Shown here: piece after piece, positions 8,345-16,274 of the stretch
Numbering within the stretch: the first letter of the stretch is position 1
How the letters are laid out: every line of letters begins with the position of its first letter
From: Candidatus Fukatsuia endosymbiont of Tuberolachnus salignus
GTDB lineage: Bacteria; Pseudomonadota; Gammaproteobacteria; Enterobacterales; Enterobacteriaceae
Reading direction: 5' to 3'
Length of the DNA: 64,000 bases
Assembly (NCBI RefSeq): GCF_964030845.1
Contig: NZ_OZ034983.1
Location: 2,542,001 to 2,606,000, forward strand
Program-made: the position numbers and the translations under genes
The notes under the pieces: model-generated
Told to the model about the DNA's origin: nothing
Seen by the model: the letters and a program-made list of their open reading frames with translations, nothing else
The model's database searches: none

Positions 8345-9586
8345 ATGGCACTACAGGCGAAGCCCCTAACGAATACCGAAGTGAAAGCGGCAAGGGCAAC
8401 CAACAAAGATTTATCTTTACACGATGGTGGTGGATTACTGCTATTTGTTAAAACATCCGGCGTTAAAACATGGCGTTTTCGCTACTATCACCCCGTTAGC
8501 AAAAAAAGAACGACGGTCACTTTTGGCAATTATCCCGCACTCTCACTGGCTGAAGCCAGGCAGAAACGAGAGGCAGCAAAAGCACTGTTGGTAAAAAAGA
8601 TTGATCCACAAGAGTACCAACGAACAGCATTAGCCAGTGAGCAAGAGGCTAGAATTAATACCTTGGAGAAGGTTGCGGCTGATTGGTTTAAAATCAAGCA
8701 ATCCAGTATCACGGAAAACTATGCACGTGACATATGGCGATCACTTGAACGTGATATTTTTCCTGCCATTGGACATATCGGGATACAGGAGATTAAAGCA
8801 CGCACGCTTATTGCTGCTTTGGAGCCAGTCAAGGCCAAAGGTGTTTTGGAAACCGTAAAAAGATTAACCCAACGGTTAAATGAAATCATGATTTTCGCCG
8901 TTAATTGCGGGGTAATTGATGCCAACCCTGCAGGCGGTATCGGTAAAGCCTTTGAAAAACCGAAAAAGAAAAATATGCCCGCATTGACACCAAAGGAATT
9001 ACCTGAGTTTATGCAAGCACTGTCGGTTGCCAGTATAGAATTACAGACCCGATTACTGATCGAGTGGCAATTGCTGACGGTAACCCGACCGTCCGAAGCT
9101 GTGGGTGCCATGTGGTCAGAAATCAATTACGACTTGCAGGAATGGCGGATCCCTGCCGAACGGATGAAAATGAGGCGTGATCATATTATCCACCTGTCAT
9201 CTCAAGCACTGGCTGTACTCGACGCCATGAAACCGATTAGCGCTCATAGAAACTATTTATTTCCAAGTAGAAAAAATGTACTTCAACCCATGAACAGTCA
9301 GACGGCCAACGCCGCCATTAAGCGCATGGGGTACGGCGGGCGATTAGTTGCGCACGGGATGCGATCCATTGCCAGTACCGCATTGAATGAGCAGGAATTT
9401 AATCCTGATGTTATCGAGGCAGTGTTGGCACATACCGGTAAGGATTCAGTCCGTAACGCTTATAACCGCAGCACCTATTTGGAACAACGTAGAGTATTGA
9501 TGGACTGGTGGGGTGAGTTCGTTGAACAAGCTGCAACAGGGAAATTTACTGCCGCCGAAGGAGTGAGAGGATTACGAATTAAATAA
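8345..9586 (+). CDS. P4-type tyrosine recombinase (integrase) of the ssrA island
   Basis: This 413-residue phage/island integrase carries the DUF4102 N-terminal arm-binding domain (LTNTEVKAAR, HDGGGLLLFV, KTWRFRYYHP, TVTFGNYPALSLAEAR), a central SAM-like core-binding domain and a C-terminal catalytic domain. Active-site features visible are Arg in LTVTRPSEA, HGMRS (HxxR), the His of LAHTG and Tyr in NAYNRSTYLEQRR. Length is normal and the frame is intact. It lies directly after ssrA, as intA does in the CP4-57 island of E. coli, so it most likely catalysed integration at the tmRNA 3' end. It is about 70% similar by eye to the integrase at 54609, and the last 35 codons are almost identical. 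Confidence 0.93.
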   Translation: MALQAKPLTNTEVKAARATNKDLSLHDGGGLLLFVKTSGVKTWRFRYYHPVSKKRTTVTFGNYPALSLAEARQKREAAKALLVKKIDPQEYQRTALASEQEARINTLEKVAADWFKIKQSSITENYARDIWRSLERDIFPAIGHIGIQEIKARTLIAALEPVKAKGVLETVKRLTQRLNEIMIFAVNCGVIDANPAGGIGKAFEKPKKKNMPALTPKELPEFMQALSVASIELQTRLLIEWQLLTVTRPSEAVGAMWSEINYDLQEWRIPAERMKMRRDHIIHLSSQALAVLDAMKPISAHRNYLFPSRKNVLQPMNSQTANAAIKRMGYGGRLVAHGMRSIASTALNEQEFNPDVIEAVLAHTGKDSVRNAYNRSTYLEQRRVLMDWWGEFVEQAATGKFTAAEGVRGLRIK

Positions 9587-9735
9587 TAACAAGATGGAAT
9601 AAGGAAAAATAGTCAAAGCATGATGTTGCCATCAGACGTTTACGTTAATTTCTGTAGACCCCTTCTCTTTCATGCATAAAATACTGGCCTCAAATATTAA
9701 CTGACACTTTTCGATGTGTGTTTCATATTATTAAA
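9466..9735. repeat. 270-bp segment shared by both integrase loci (copy 1)
   Basis: From AACCGCAGCACC through the stop codon and 149 bases of non-coding sequence, this stretch matches 55733-56002 with only a few substitutions. The upstream parts of the two integrase genes are clearly more diverged. The noncoding part holds no gene. Similarity ends at the MITE insertion. Confidence 0.85.
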
Positions 9736-9873
9736 TAGACCTCTTCGGAAACTATAGCAGGCGCCGTATCAGTTGATTATGAAAATCAGAAATAACATAT
9801 TGATATTAATTAATATTTATTAACAAAAGTGATCACGTTACATGGCGCCTGCTATAGTTTCCGAAGAGGTCTA
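9736..9873. mobile_element. 138-bp MITE with perfect 30-bp terminal inverted repeats
   Basis: The element begins TAGACCTCTTCGGAAACT and ends with the exact reverse complement; the perfect inverted repeat runs 30 bases on each side, through CAGGCGCC. The centre is AT-rich and non-coding. A near-identical but right-truncated copy in opposite orientation lies at 29241-29362. The first 18 bases equal the left end of the IS5-family remnant at 56946. The outer TA pairs fit a TA target duplication. It sits immediately before the ATG of the next small gene. Confidence 0.88.
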
Positions 9874-10089
9874 ATGAAAAAGGCACAAATGAGTATTGAA
9901 AGCTATCACAAATTAAATCGTTCAAGAAGTTTATTAAACTTCCTGCGATTAGACTTAATACATCAAGAAATCAATGGGATATATCAACTTTATCTCCCTC
10001 ACTTATTTACTTATATCGCAGATGACATTTGTTTTGTACTCAATGAATTACAGAATAACGGTTTCTGTGATGATTGTCTCAAAAAATAA
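9874..10089 (+). CDS. Small hypothetical protein of the island
   Basis: A 71-residue frame starts MKKAQMSIESYHKLNRSR and ends with a Cys pair in GFCDDCLKK. No family recognised. The ATG directly follows the MITE, so its native promoter and ribosome site have been replaced by MITE sequence. No Shine-Dalgarno is visible other than AAGAGG inside the MITE end, 6 bases upstream. Its position after the integrase suggests an island accessory gene. Confidence 0.45.
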   Translation: MKKAQMSIESYHKLNRSRSLLNFLRLDLIHQEINGIYQLYLPHLFTYIADDICFVLNELQNNGFCDDCLKK

Positions 10090-10102
10090 TTGAATGGGTT
10101 TT

Positions 10103-10175
10103 TACCTGCTCAGACTGAGCCTAATGGCTACACGTTATTGATACCGTTTTCTATGATAGCTAGTCTGAGTAGGTA
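10103..10175. repeat. Long-range inverted repeat between integrase region and repressor remnant
   Basis: TACCTGCTCAGACT (10103-10116) and AGTCTGAGTAGGTA (10162-10175) are reverse complements with one mismatch, 45 bases apart. It may form a hairpin or be a paired binding site. I see no gene in the rest of 10090-10367. Confidence 0.5.
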
Positions 10176-10367
10176 TAAATTTTTGAAACACAACAATATT
10201 ATCTTTCTTGTTGAATATCTGCGGGATATACATTCAGCAACTCCATTTGGCCTCATACCTACTTTCTAGCAATTCATTTCTTGACTAATCTCATCGATAT
10301 ATCCAAAACCAGTTGTGCAATATGCACGATAAAACTTCTATCTATTCAATAAAATAAACGCGCAAAA

Positions 10368-10592
10368 TTAATCCATTTTTCTGTCTGGACGGCTAAATTT
10401 TTCATCTTCTTGCTTATAGTGTGCGAGAGCGGGTGCTATTTGCCCGAATTCGGGAGCAATTTTCCCAGTCATAAACCACAATGCGTATTTTTCGAACCGT
10501 GGATGATTGAGGATTTTTGTTACCACATCAATGTTAGGTGTTGTCTTTCCCGACTCATAACGCCAGAGCGCATCCCGGTTTATGCCAAGCAT
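10368..10592 (-). pseudogene. Truncated Cro/CI-type phage repressor
   Basis: A 74-residue frame starts MLGINRDALWRYESGKTTPN, which is the recognition-helix half of an Xre/CI helix-turn-helix domain, followed by the usual short C-terminal region (KILNHPRFEKYALWFMTGK). The first helices are missing: an in-frame TGA lies six codons upstream and no start with a Shine-Dalgarno exists. It therefore looks like the 3' remnant of the prophage immunity repressor. It is divergent from the Cox-like gene, the standard P2-type arrangement. A short functional protein from the internal ATG is possible but less likely. Confidence 0.6.
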
Positions 10593-10653
10593 AAACGTAT
10601 CTATGAATCATAAGCATCAACTTATACTCCAATATGGCAAACAAGAGGTTAAC

Positions 10654-11004
10654 ATGCCAGAACTGCAACTAGAACATCTATTCAAAATCCCAGATGGGAT
10701 TACTGTATCTGAATTTGCCCGCCGTACTGGAAAAACCGAAACATCAGTACGCCATATGATGGATCGCCGCCTTTTACCTATGGTTACTGAGCGTGAAATT
10801 ATCGGTGCCACTGGCAGCAGTCGTCGTATTTACATTCTGTGGAATGAATGGTTAGAAATGGTACATATGGCGACAATTAGCCGTCCTGTGGAGTCTTATG
10901 GCTGGAAACATACATGGATTAAGCGTGCACAAAAGCTTGGACTCGTGGGAGATCTGGGGCTACTAACAGCAGTAGCACATACAACGGTAAGTGAAAACAC
11001 ATGA
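10654..11004 (+). CDS. Cox-like phage regulator/excisionase
   Basis: A 116-residue protein with a winged-helix MerR/Cox-like N-terminus: ITVSEFARRTGKTETSVRHMMD, a recognition-type helix, then RRIYILWNEWLEMVH. This follows the pattern of P2 Cox, which represses the lysogenic promoter and aids excision. I chose the ATG at 10654 because AGAGG precedes it by 6 bases; an upstream in-frame start lies inside the divergent promoter area. It is divergent from the repressor remnant and overlaps the next frame by 4 bases (ATGA), as in a phage early operon. Confidence 0.6.
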   Translation: MPELQLEHLFKIPDGITVSEFARRTGKTETSVRHMMDRRLLPMVTEREIIGATGSSRRIYILWNEWLEMVHMATISRPVESYGWKHTWIKRAQKLGLVGDLGLLTAVAHTTVSENT

Positions 11005-11357
11005 TCTACACCCCAACCCCAATCAGTCGCCACTCACAGGAATACCGTGGATTTACCCTTGTCTTCCTGCAGAAAACAGTGGCTCAACCGATTACCTGTT
11101 ATCACCTGTGGTTAGGTGATCAGTCGTTTGGCAAGGTGGATACGCTGGCACAAGCAACAGATTACATCGATCAGTTACATCAGACGAAGAAAATAGAGCG
11201 GAATGATAATAATGAGTTATTCAACAGAACTACTGATATCAATCACGATTATTCTCGCTGTGATGGTCTACGGTGCCATGCGTATTGTGATGGCAATCCA
11301 TACATACCGAAAGAAACACGCAAAATTAACCGGTTGGCAGCAATTTCTCATGCATGA
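11001..11357 (+). CDS. Hypothetical early prophage protein
   Basis: A 118-residue frame is coupled to the Cox-like gene by ATGA overlap. The first 65 residues (RGFTLVFLQKT, YHLWLGDQSFGKVDTLAQATDYIDQL) look like a real small fold. The last 50 residues overlap the next membrane-protein frame and have low-complexity, Asp/Asn/Arg/Cys-rich composition, so the true C-terminus may be disturbed. No family recognised. Confidence 0.45.
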   Translation: MIYTPTPISRHSQEYRGFTLVFLQKTVAQPITCYHLWLGDQSFGKVDTLAQATDYIDQLHQTKKIERNDNNELFNRTTDINHDYSRCDGLRCHAYCDGNPYIPKETRKINRLAAISHA

Positions 11358-11394
11358 AGCAGAAATTAAATGCAAAACACGTCATGCCCTTTAA
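11203..11394 (+). CDS. Small single-pass membrane protein
   Basis: A 63-residue frame has one clear membrane helix (LLISITIILAVMVYGAMRIVM) followed by a basic stretch (HTYRKKHAKL) and a polar C-terminus. AGAGCGGA precedes the ATG; a second ATG at 11212 is also possible. It overlaps the preceding frame by about 150 bases. Small membrane proteins of this kind are common in P2-type early regions, but no specific family is recognised. Confidence 0.45.
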   Translation: MIIMSYSTELLISITIILAVMVYGAMRIVMAIHTYRKKHAKLTGWQQFLMHEAEIKCKTRHAL

Positions 11395-11512
11395 ATCAAA
11401 GCGTAAAGCCTTCCCCTAAATTAGCATTATGAAGAGGTTTTATTTATTACAGGAATAAGTGATGAATTTTAAAATACACACTGTGTTTTAACGCTATTTC
11501 GAGATAACATTT

Positions 11513-11800
11513 ATGACAATTAAGCTATTCCCTGTCACTTTACCTTCTAAGGTGCAACGGGGATATTACAAAGTCTATGGTGCAATGGGAGTATATATGT
11601 TTGGGAAGTGCTTTATTATAATGCACAAGCTTAAATACCATCACGATAGAACTGAAAATATTCTCCTGAAATTCATATTTTTCTATCTTTATCTATTTTT
11701 TAGGCAGTGCAGTCATTTCTTTTTCATGCTAAGAATAAAATCTTTTCAAATTGAATGCAGAGATTTTAATGTCTTCGTAGAGAGTACCAAGGGCGATTAA
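11513..11800 (+). CDS. Doubtful hypothetical protein
   Basis: A 95-residue frame with a plausible start (MTIKLFPVTLPSKVQRGYY) turns into Phe/Tyr-rich sequence (KFIFFYLYLFFRQCSHFFF) encoded by AT-rich DNA. The first 30 codons may be a remnant of a phage gene fused to non-coding sequence. No family recognised; may be a decayed gene. Confidence 0.25.
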   Translation: MTIKLFPVTLPSKVQRGYYKVYGAMGVYMFGKCFIIMHKLKYHHDRTENILLKFIFFYLYLFFRQCSHFFFMLRIKSFQIECRDFNVFVESTKGD

Positions 11801-11990
11801 ATGAGATGCGAATGTTAATCACACTTTGCGTTTTATTGTTAAACATCAACCTATTTTCCTTGTTGTGGTGGGAGGTTATGCCGGCGTCATCTTTGGTAGA
11901 GCAGAAGCCGGCATAAAAATAGTACCACACAAACCCGCGCCGGACGGGGTAAACATTCCGGCACTTCTTTCACTTAATGGAGATGGCACC

Positions 11991-12206
11991 ATGTTAATAA
12001 AAACCTGCACATCCGTAGCCGTATTGCCAGATAACCCGTTGCACATTACGCATCGCCGTCATCGCCGTGGCTGGCTGGAGACCCCTGATGGTCGCCATGT
12101 TCAGCCTAATGCGCAGAATGTACAATTTATTAAAGGAATGAGTACACCCGTCATCAATAAACCACGCCGCCGTTGGTTTGCACATTTGATGGGGATTTTT
12201 GCTTAA
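11991..12206 (+). CDS. Small prophage protein, possibly Fil-like
   Basis: A 71-residue basic protein starts MLIKTCTSVAVLPDNPLHI and contains HRRHRRGWLETPDGRHVQP and an Arg-rich C-terminus (KPRRRWFAHLMGIFA). The ATG at 11991 has GGAGATG seven bases upstream; a longer frame from 11826 has no ribosome site. The position, between cox and A, and the GW-E-PDG core recall the filamentation (Fil) proteins of P2/186 phages. That link is from memory and weak. Confidence 0.45.
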   Translation: MLIKTCTSVAVLPDNPLHITHRRHRRGWLETPDGRHVQPNAQNVQFIKGMSTPVINKPRRRWFAHLMGIFA

Positions 12207-12218
12207 TAAGGAGGGGTT

Positions 12219-12566
12219 ATGGCGAATACAGAGCCAGCACGTGTCGTCCCGCTGAATTTAGAACAGCGTCAATGCAGTCTTAAGCACATCGCGTTATTAT
12301 GGGGGGCATTTCCTGACGCAAAATATAAAGGGGTTATTCCCGCGCTGATCACTGAAATGCAGGAAACCGATCCGCAAATGAAAGGGGCTTTGTATTATTT
12401 GGCCGGTATTGAAAAGAAAAAGCATGCGTTGGCATTTAAACAGTTATCTCCAGAAGAACAGATGAATATTATTGACGCGATTATTCGCTTACGTGCCGTT
12501 ATCAGTTTATTGCCTGACAGGGTGACGTATATTGATTGTGATCCGCTGCCGAACAAGACGGAATAA
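12219..12566 (+). CDS. Hypothetical prophage protein, paralog of next gene
   Basis: A 115-residue protein begins 12 bases after the preceding gene, with AGGAGG before the ATG. The body is helical (LKHIALLWGAF, IPALITEMQETDPQMKGALYYLAG, EEQMNIIDAIIRLR). The C-terminus LLPDRVTYIDCDPLPN resembles the end of the next protein (LLPNRITYIEHYRLPD), so the two are diverged paralogs. No function recognised. Confidence 0.6.
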   Translation: MANTEPARVVPLNLEQRQCSLKHIALLWGAFPDAKYKGVIPALITEMQETDPQMKGALYYLAGIEKKKHALAFKQLSPEEQMNIIDAIIRLRAVISLLPDRVTYIDCDPLPNKTE

Positions 12567-12666
12567 CACCATCCCTTCATTTTTAAAATGAACAGACGCG
12601 TTATTGTGTCGGTATTCCTGTCATCTAAATAAGGACGTATTATGAGCCTGTATATCGATAACGATT

Positions 12667-13011
12667 ATGTTATCAGCCCATAATAACTCACGGTTTATTT
12701 TATATAAAAAGAAAATCTATTTTAATTCGTCAAAAAAGGCCATCAAAAATTATCTTGAATTCTTGGCGTGTTATTCATCCTTCCCCGCGTTCATTGAGAG
12801 TCTGATCCGCCATCATGGGTTGAGGGTAGACAATCAGATTATGGAAGACTGGCATAATGCAATACAACACATCTTTAGAACGTGCCACGAGGTGTTTAAA
12901 CCTGTCCCGCTATTAGATCCAGATGAATACGAAATAGGGCCAGGAATAAAACGCAGATTATTACTGCCTAATCGCATAACGTATATCGAGCATTATCGAC
13001 TTCCTGATTAA
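12667..13011 (+). CDS. Hypothetical prophage protein, paralog of previous gene
   Basis: A 114-residue protein. The N-terminus (NSRFILYKKKIYFNSSKKAI) differs from its neighbour, but the helical centre and the LLPNRITYIE ending align with it. A 13-codon frame (12642-12683, MSLYIDNDYVISP) with a good AAGGA site ends inside this gene's start in another frame; it could couple translation or be a leftover. No function recognised. Confidence 0.5.
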   Translation: MLSAHNNSRFILYKKKIYFNSSKKAIKNYLEFLACYSSFPAFIESLIRHHGLRVDNQIMEDWHNAIQHIFRTCHEVFKPVPLLDPDEYEIGPGIKRRLLLPNRITYIEHYRLPD

Positions 13012-13044
13012 CGCCATTAATTCATACCTGAAATAAATAAACAC

Positions 13045-15117
13045 GTGATGACGTGGGAACCGTTTTATTCAAAAACAAGGCCGTTACCGATGACCCTCTA
13101 TTCAGAAGAAATCCCTATCCCCGCACCGCGTTCTCTCAATCCTGCCCCCTGTCACATTTTTTCTCCGTTAATGTGGGAGCGCGAGCAATTGCCTGCCATC
13201 CTGGAACCGAGGATAGAAGCCTATTGGCAACGTCAGGTGGCGCAAGCCAATCATCTTGCTCATCTCGATCACATAAAACGGAAGTGGCAGGCTGATCCCG
13301 AATTAGCAATACAAGCAGATTTACGCCGTCAGCCGAAATTTATCCAGCAGCCGTTGCAGCAGCGCCTGGATTATCTGCGTCGTGAGGGCGGTGAAGCAAG
13401 AGCCAAAACCTTTTTATTGGAGGTGATTAAGCCAGTCTTGCACCGTCTTGAAACCGTGCGTAAAAAGCAGAGGACGGAGGATTATCAGCGTGTTACCTAC
13501 TATCCTGCGCTACGCGTGTTATTGGATTTACCGACACTGATGCAAAAGGAAGTAAAGAATGTGGCAGCGAGGGTGGCAGGACATATGGAACTGTTTTTCT
13601 GTGCCTGCGCCGAGGTGTTACCGGATGATAATACGGATCCGGATAAAATATTGCGACTTTATCAGCGTGTGGCCGCGGAAGCTAAACGGTTTTCTATTAC
13701 ACCCCCGCATTGGCACAGTTTGCGTGAGCATATCCAGCACCGTGGCAAAATGCCTTATCATCTGATCCCTGGCGCACTGGCACGGCTGTGTTGTGCTGAC
13801 TGGTGGGCACGTAAACTGTGGCGGTTGCGTTGTGAATGGCGTGAGGAGCAATACCGTGCCATTTGTTTGGTGCATAAACAAGCTTCTGCCTATGTCAGCT
13901 ATGATGCCTTGACCCGTAAGCGTGAGCAGGATCGCCGTGCACGGGAATTTATCCGCTCACATGAACTGGTGAATGAGGACGGGGTGACGCTGGACATGGA
14001 AAAGGTGGTTAACGCGAGTACCAGCAATCCTCACTTACGTCATCTGGAAATGATGACCACCGCCAGAGGTCTGGAAAATCTGGCAGAACAGCGTGGCGAT
14101 TATGCGATGTTTTATACCCTTACCTGTCCGTCGCGCTATCACGCTACCTTATCCTGCGGTAAACCTAATCCCAAATGGGCAACCCATACGGTACGTGAAA
14201 GCAGTGATTATCTGGTCGCTCTGTTTGCGGGTGTGCGCAAAAAGATGAACAAAATGGGGCTGCGCTGGTACGGCGTGCGGGTAGCAGAGCCTCATCATGA
14301 TGGTACCGTGCATTGGCATTTGCTGTGTTTTATGGCGAGAAAAGATCGGGTCGCCATTACCGCGGTGTTACGTGAATTTGCGATCCGTAGCGATCGTGAG
14401 GAGCTAGGAAAAAATATCAAACCACGCTTTGATGTCAAGCCGGTGCTGAAGAGTAAAGGGTCGCCCACCAGTTATCTGGCGAAATACATCAGTAAAAATA
14501 TGGATGGCACCGTACTGAAAAAAGTCGTTGATAAGGCGACCGATGAGCCCCTATTAAGTACCGAGACCGGTAAGCCACTTAATGAATCAGTTGAAAACGC
14601 GGTAGCCTGGGCAAGTTTGCATCGGGTACGACAATTTCAGTTTTTTGGTATTCCTTCGCGTCAAACGTACCGTGAATTGCGTTTGCTGGCCGGTCAATTG
14701 CAGCGCAAAGCAAAATCGAAAAAAAGCACGCAATTACTTGATGATAAGCCGATGGATGATGTATTGGCTGCCGCCGATGCCGGTTGTATGGCGACCTATA
14801 TTATTAAGCAAGGCGGGGTATTGATCCCACGTAAAGACCATACTGTACGTACCGCTTATATCAAATCTGAGACCCTGAATGCCTACGGTGAGCAGGGCGT
14901 GAAAATTTACGGGGTGTGGTCGCCCCGGCTGGGCATGGCGTCACGGATTTGTACCCATGTGGATACGTGGAAAAAGGTGCGTAAGGCGAAAAGTGATAAG
15001 CAGCCTGTTCATCCTGTTAATCAGGCAGAAAGTGATCTGGGGTTAGGTGTTGCCCTTCAGGACGGGGTTACCGTCCCTTGGACTCGGACTCGTGGCAATA
15101 ACTGTCCCCTTGCGTGA
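13045..15117 (+). CDS. A: P2 gpA-type rolling-circle replication initiator
   Basis: The 690-residue protein matches phage P2 gene A protein, an HUH endonuclease that nicks the phage origin and stays bound to the 5' end. The histidine motif is GTVHWHLLCF (His423, His425). The paired tyrosines sit in YLAKYISKN (Tyr477, Tyr481), as in P2. The metal-site region ends a longer N-terminal domain rich in Arg/Gln helices. The start at 13045 or the ATG at 13090 are both possible; neither has a strong ribosome site. The frame is intact. It follows the small early genes as in P2, where it also carries the replication origin within its coding region. Confidence 0.9.
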   Translation: MMTWEPFYSKTRPLPMTLYSEEIPIPAPRSLNPAPCHIFSPLMWEREQLPAILEPRIEAYWQRQVAQANHLAHLDHIKRKWQADPELAIQADLRRQPKFIQQPLQQRLDYLRREGGEARAKTFLLEVIKPVLHRLETVRKKQRTEDYQRVTYYPALRVLLDLPTLMQKEVKNVAARVAGHMELFFCACAEVLPDDNTDPDKILRLYQRVAAEAKRFSITPPHWHSLREHIQHRGKMPYHLIPGALARLCCADWWARKLWRLRCEWREEQYRAICLVHKQASAYVSYDALTRKREQDRRAREFIRSHELVNEDGVTLDMEKVVNASTSNPHLRHLEMMTTARGLENLAEQRGDYAMFYTLTCPSRYHATLSCGKPNPKWATHTVRESSDYLVALFAGVRKKMNKMGLRWYGVRVAEPHHDGTVHWHLLCFMARKDRVAITAVLREFAIRSDREELGKNIKPRFDVKPVLKSKGSPTSYLAKYISKNMDGTVLKKVVDKATDEPLLSTETGKPLNESVENAVAWASLHRVRQFQFFGIPSRQTYRELRLLAGQLQRKAKSKKSTQLLDDKPMDDVLAAADAGCMATYIIKQGGVLIPRKDHTVRTAYIKSETLNAYGEQGVKIYGVWSPRLGMASRICTHVDTWKKVRKAKSDKQPVHPVNQAESDLGLGVALQDGVTVPWTRTRGNNCPLA

Positions 15118-15323
15118 AAAATAATCAAAAATAAAAAGCGAGGGAAAGAGGCGGTTCCGATGAGGATTTGAGGAGTTTTGGGAAGATGGCTTGTGCTTAA
15201 CAGCTAACATTGCTCAACAGAACCAGATTAAGAAGCCAAAATTACGCGAGTATAAAAATAAGTCTTTATATCGCATCTTTAAAGGTGCTATTATAAGTTT
15301 TTACTATAAATAGAGGAAAACAT

Positions 15324-15575
15324 ATGGCTCATCAAATCCTAGCGGAAATGGCTGCCAGTATTACCGATCTCAAACGTAACCCTATGGGTACGGTTGCAGA
15401 CGCTGAGGGTGAGGCCATCGCTATCCTTAATCGTAATCAACCCGCTTTTTATTGTGTACCGCCTAAACTTTATGCTTACTATCAGGAACTCGCCGAAGAT
15501 GCTGAGCTTAACCGTATCGCTGATGAGCGAATGGCAAACCCCGAGTTTGTGAGCGTAAATCTAGATGATTTATAA
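15324..15575 (+). CDS. RelB/StbD-type antitoxin
   Basis: An 83-residue Phd/YefM-superfamily antitoxin: ILAEMAASITDLKRNPMGTV and EAIAILNRNQPAFYCVPPKLYAYY form the DNA-binding N-terminal fold, and the acidic tail would wrap the toxin. AGAGG lies 7 bases before the ATG. It overlaps the toxin gene by 11 bases, as in stbDE/relBE operons, and probably represses the shared promoter. It is inserted between gene A and gene Q of the prophage. Confidence 0.88.
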   Translation: MAHQILAEMAASITDLKRNPMGTVADAEGEAIAILNRNQPAFYCVPPKLYAYYQELAEDAELNRIADERMANPEFVSVNLDDL

Positions 15576-15846
15576 GTTAAAATTTGAAAAACGCGCTTTA
15601 AAAGAATGGGATAAATTAGGTCATACACTGAAACAACAGTTAAAAAATAAGCTGTCTGAAAGGTTGGACAATCCGCATATTCCATCAGCAAGGTTAAGTG
15701 GGAAGACTAATCGCTATAAAATTAAATTAAGAGCGTCTGGTTACAGATTAGTCTACGAAGTTAATGATAGCGACGTCGTTTTACTTGTGATCGCTATAGG
15801 AAAAAGAGCAGGGGATGACATTTATCACTCTGCTGATCAACGTTAA
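15565..15846 (+). CDS. RelE/StbE-type toxin
   Basis: A 93-residue RelE/ParE-superfamily toxin, expected to cut mRNA on the ribosome. Seen: YKLKFEKRALKEWDKLG, a basic helix, ARLSGKTNRYKIKLRASGYRLVYEV and VLLVIAIGKRAGDDIY, which match the family strands and the catalytic Arg/Lys set. Length is normal. It is intact and translationally coupled to its antitoxin. Confidence 0.9.
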   Translation: MIYKLKFEKRALKEWDKLGHTLKQQLKNKLSERLDNPHIPSARLSGKTNRYKIKLRASGYRLVYEVNDSDVVLLVIAIGKRAGDDIYHSADQR

Positions 15847-16274
15847 GTAAAATTTATACGGCTATTATTCACTTACTATACGGATGAGAAAACCTTATCC
15901 GCTCTGCCTGTTAACAATCCGTCAATAAATCCCCCTCCTGCGCAGAAAAGTGGTTAACACCTGCGCAGGCATGACGGGCCCTGCCGGTATTTTTCACCAC
16001 CCGAATGGCTTTATCATCCCATAGTGCTGTCATCGTACCGTCTTTAACAACACCTCATATTCCACCCGTGGTAAAAAAACGCATTTTCTGCCATCAAAAC
16101 GCAATGCTCTTCAACCCCGAAGCCGTGCGCTCCCCTCGCCCGCGGTCTGGGTATTTAATAATCAGCTTTTTCATGCATCTGTGGATCCGTGATAAAACCT
16201 GTTGTAGCCTGGGTTTTAGCCTTAAATCAGGCTGCAAAAAAACGTGCAGATCCATGCAGTCTAGACTTGCACGT
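15847..16274. other. Prophage non-coding region between toxin-antitoxin and gene Q
   Basis: No convincing gene is visible in 428 bases on either strand. It holds two direct copies of CCTGCGCAG (15937 and 15960), each with the palindrome CTGCGCAG. It also holds the stretch GTGCGCTCCCCTCGCC (16125-16140), which resembles the complement of the P2 cohesive end as I remember it. In P2 the cos site flanks gene Q, so a cos site here would be in the expected place. Confidence 0.4.

Noticed and set aside
8637..9126. Overlapping frames on both strands of the integrase gene
   Set aside because: They lack family likeness and the integrase frame is complete and conserved.
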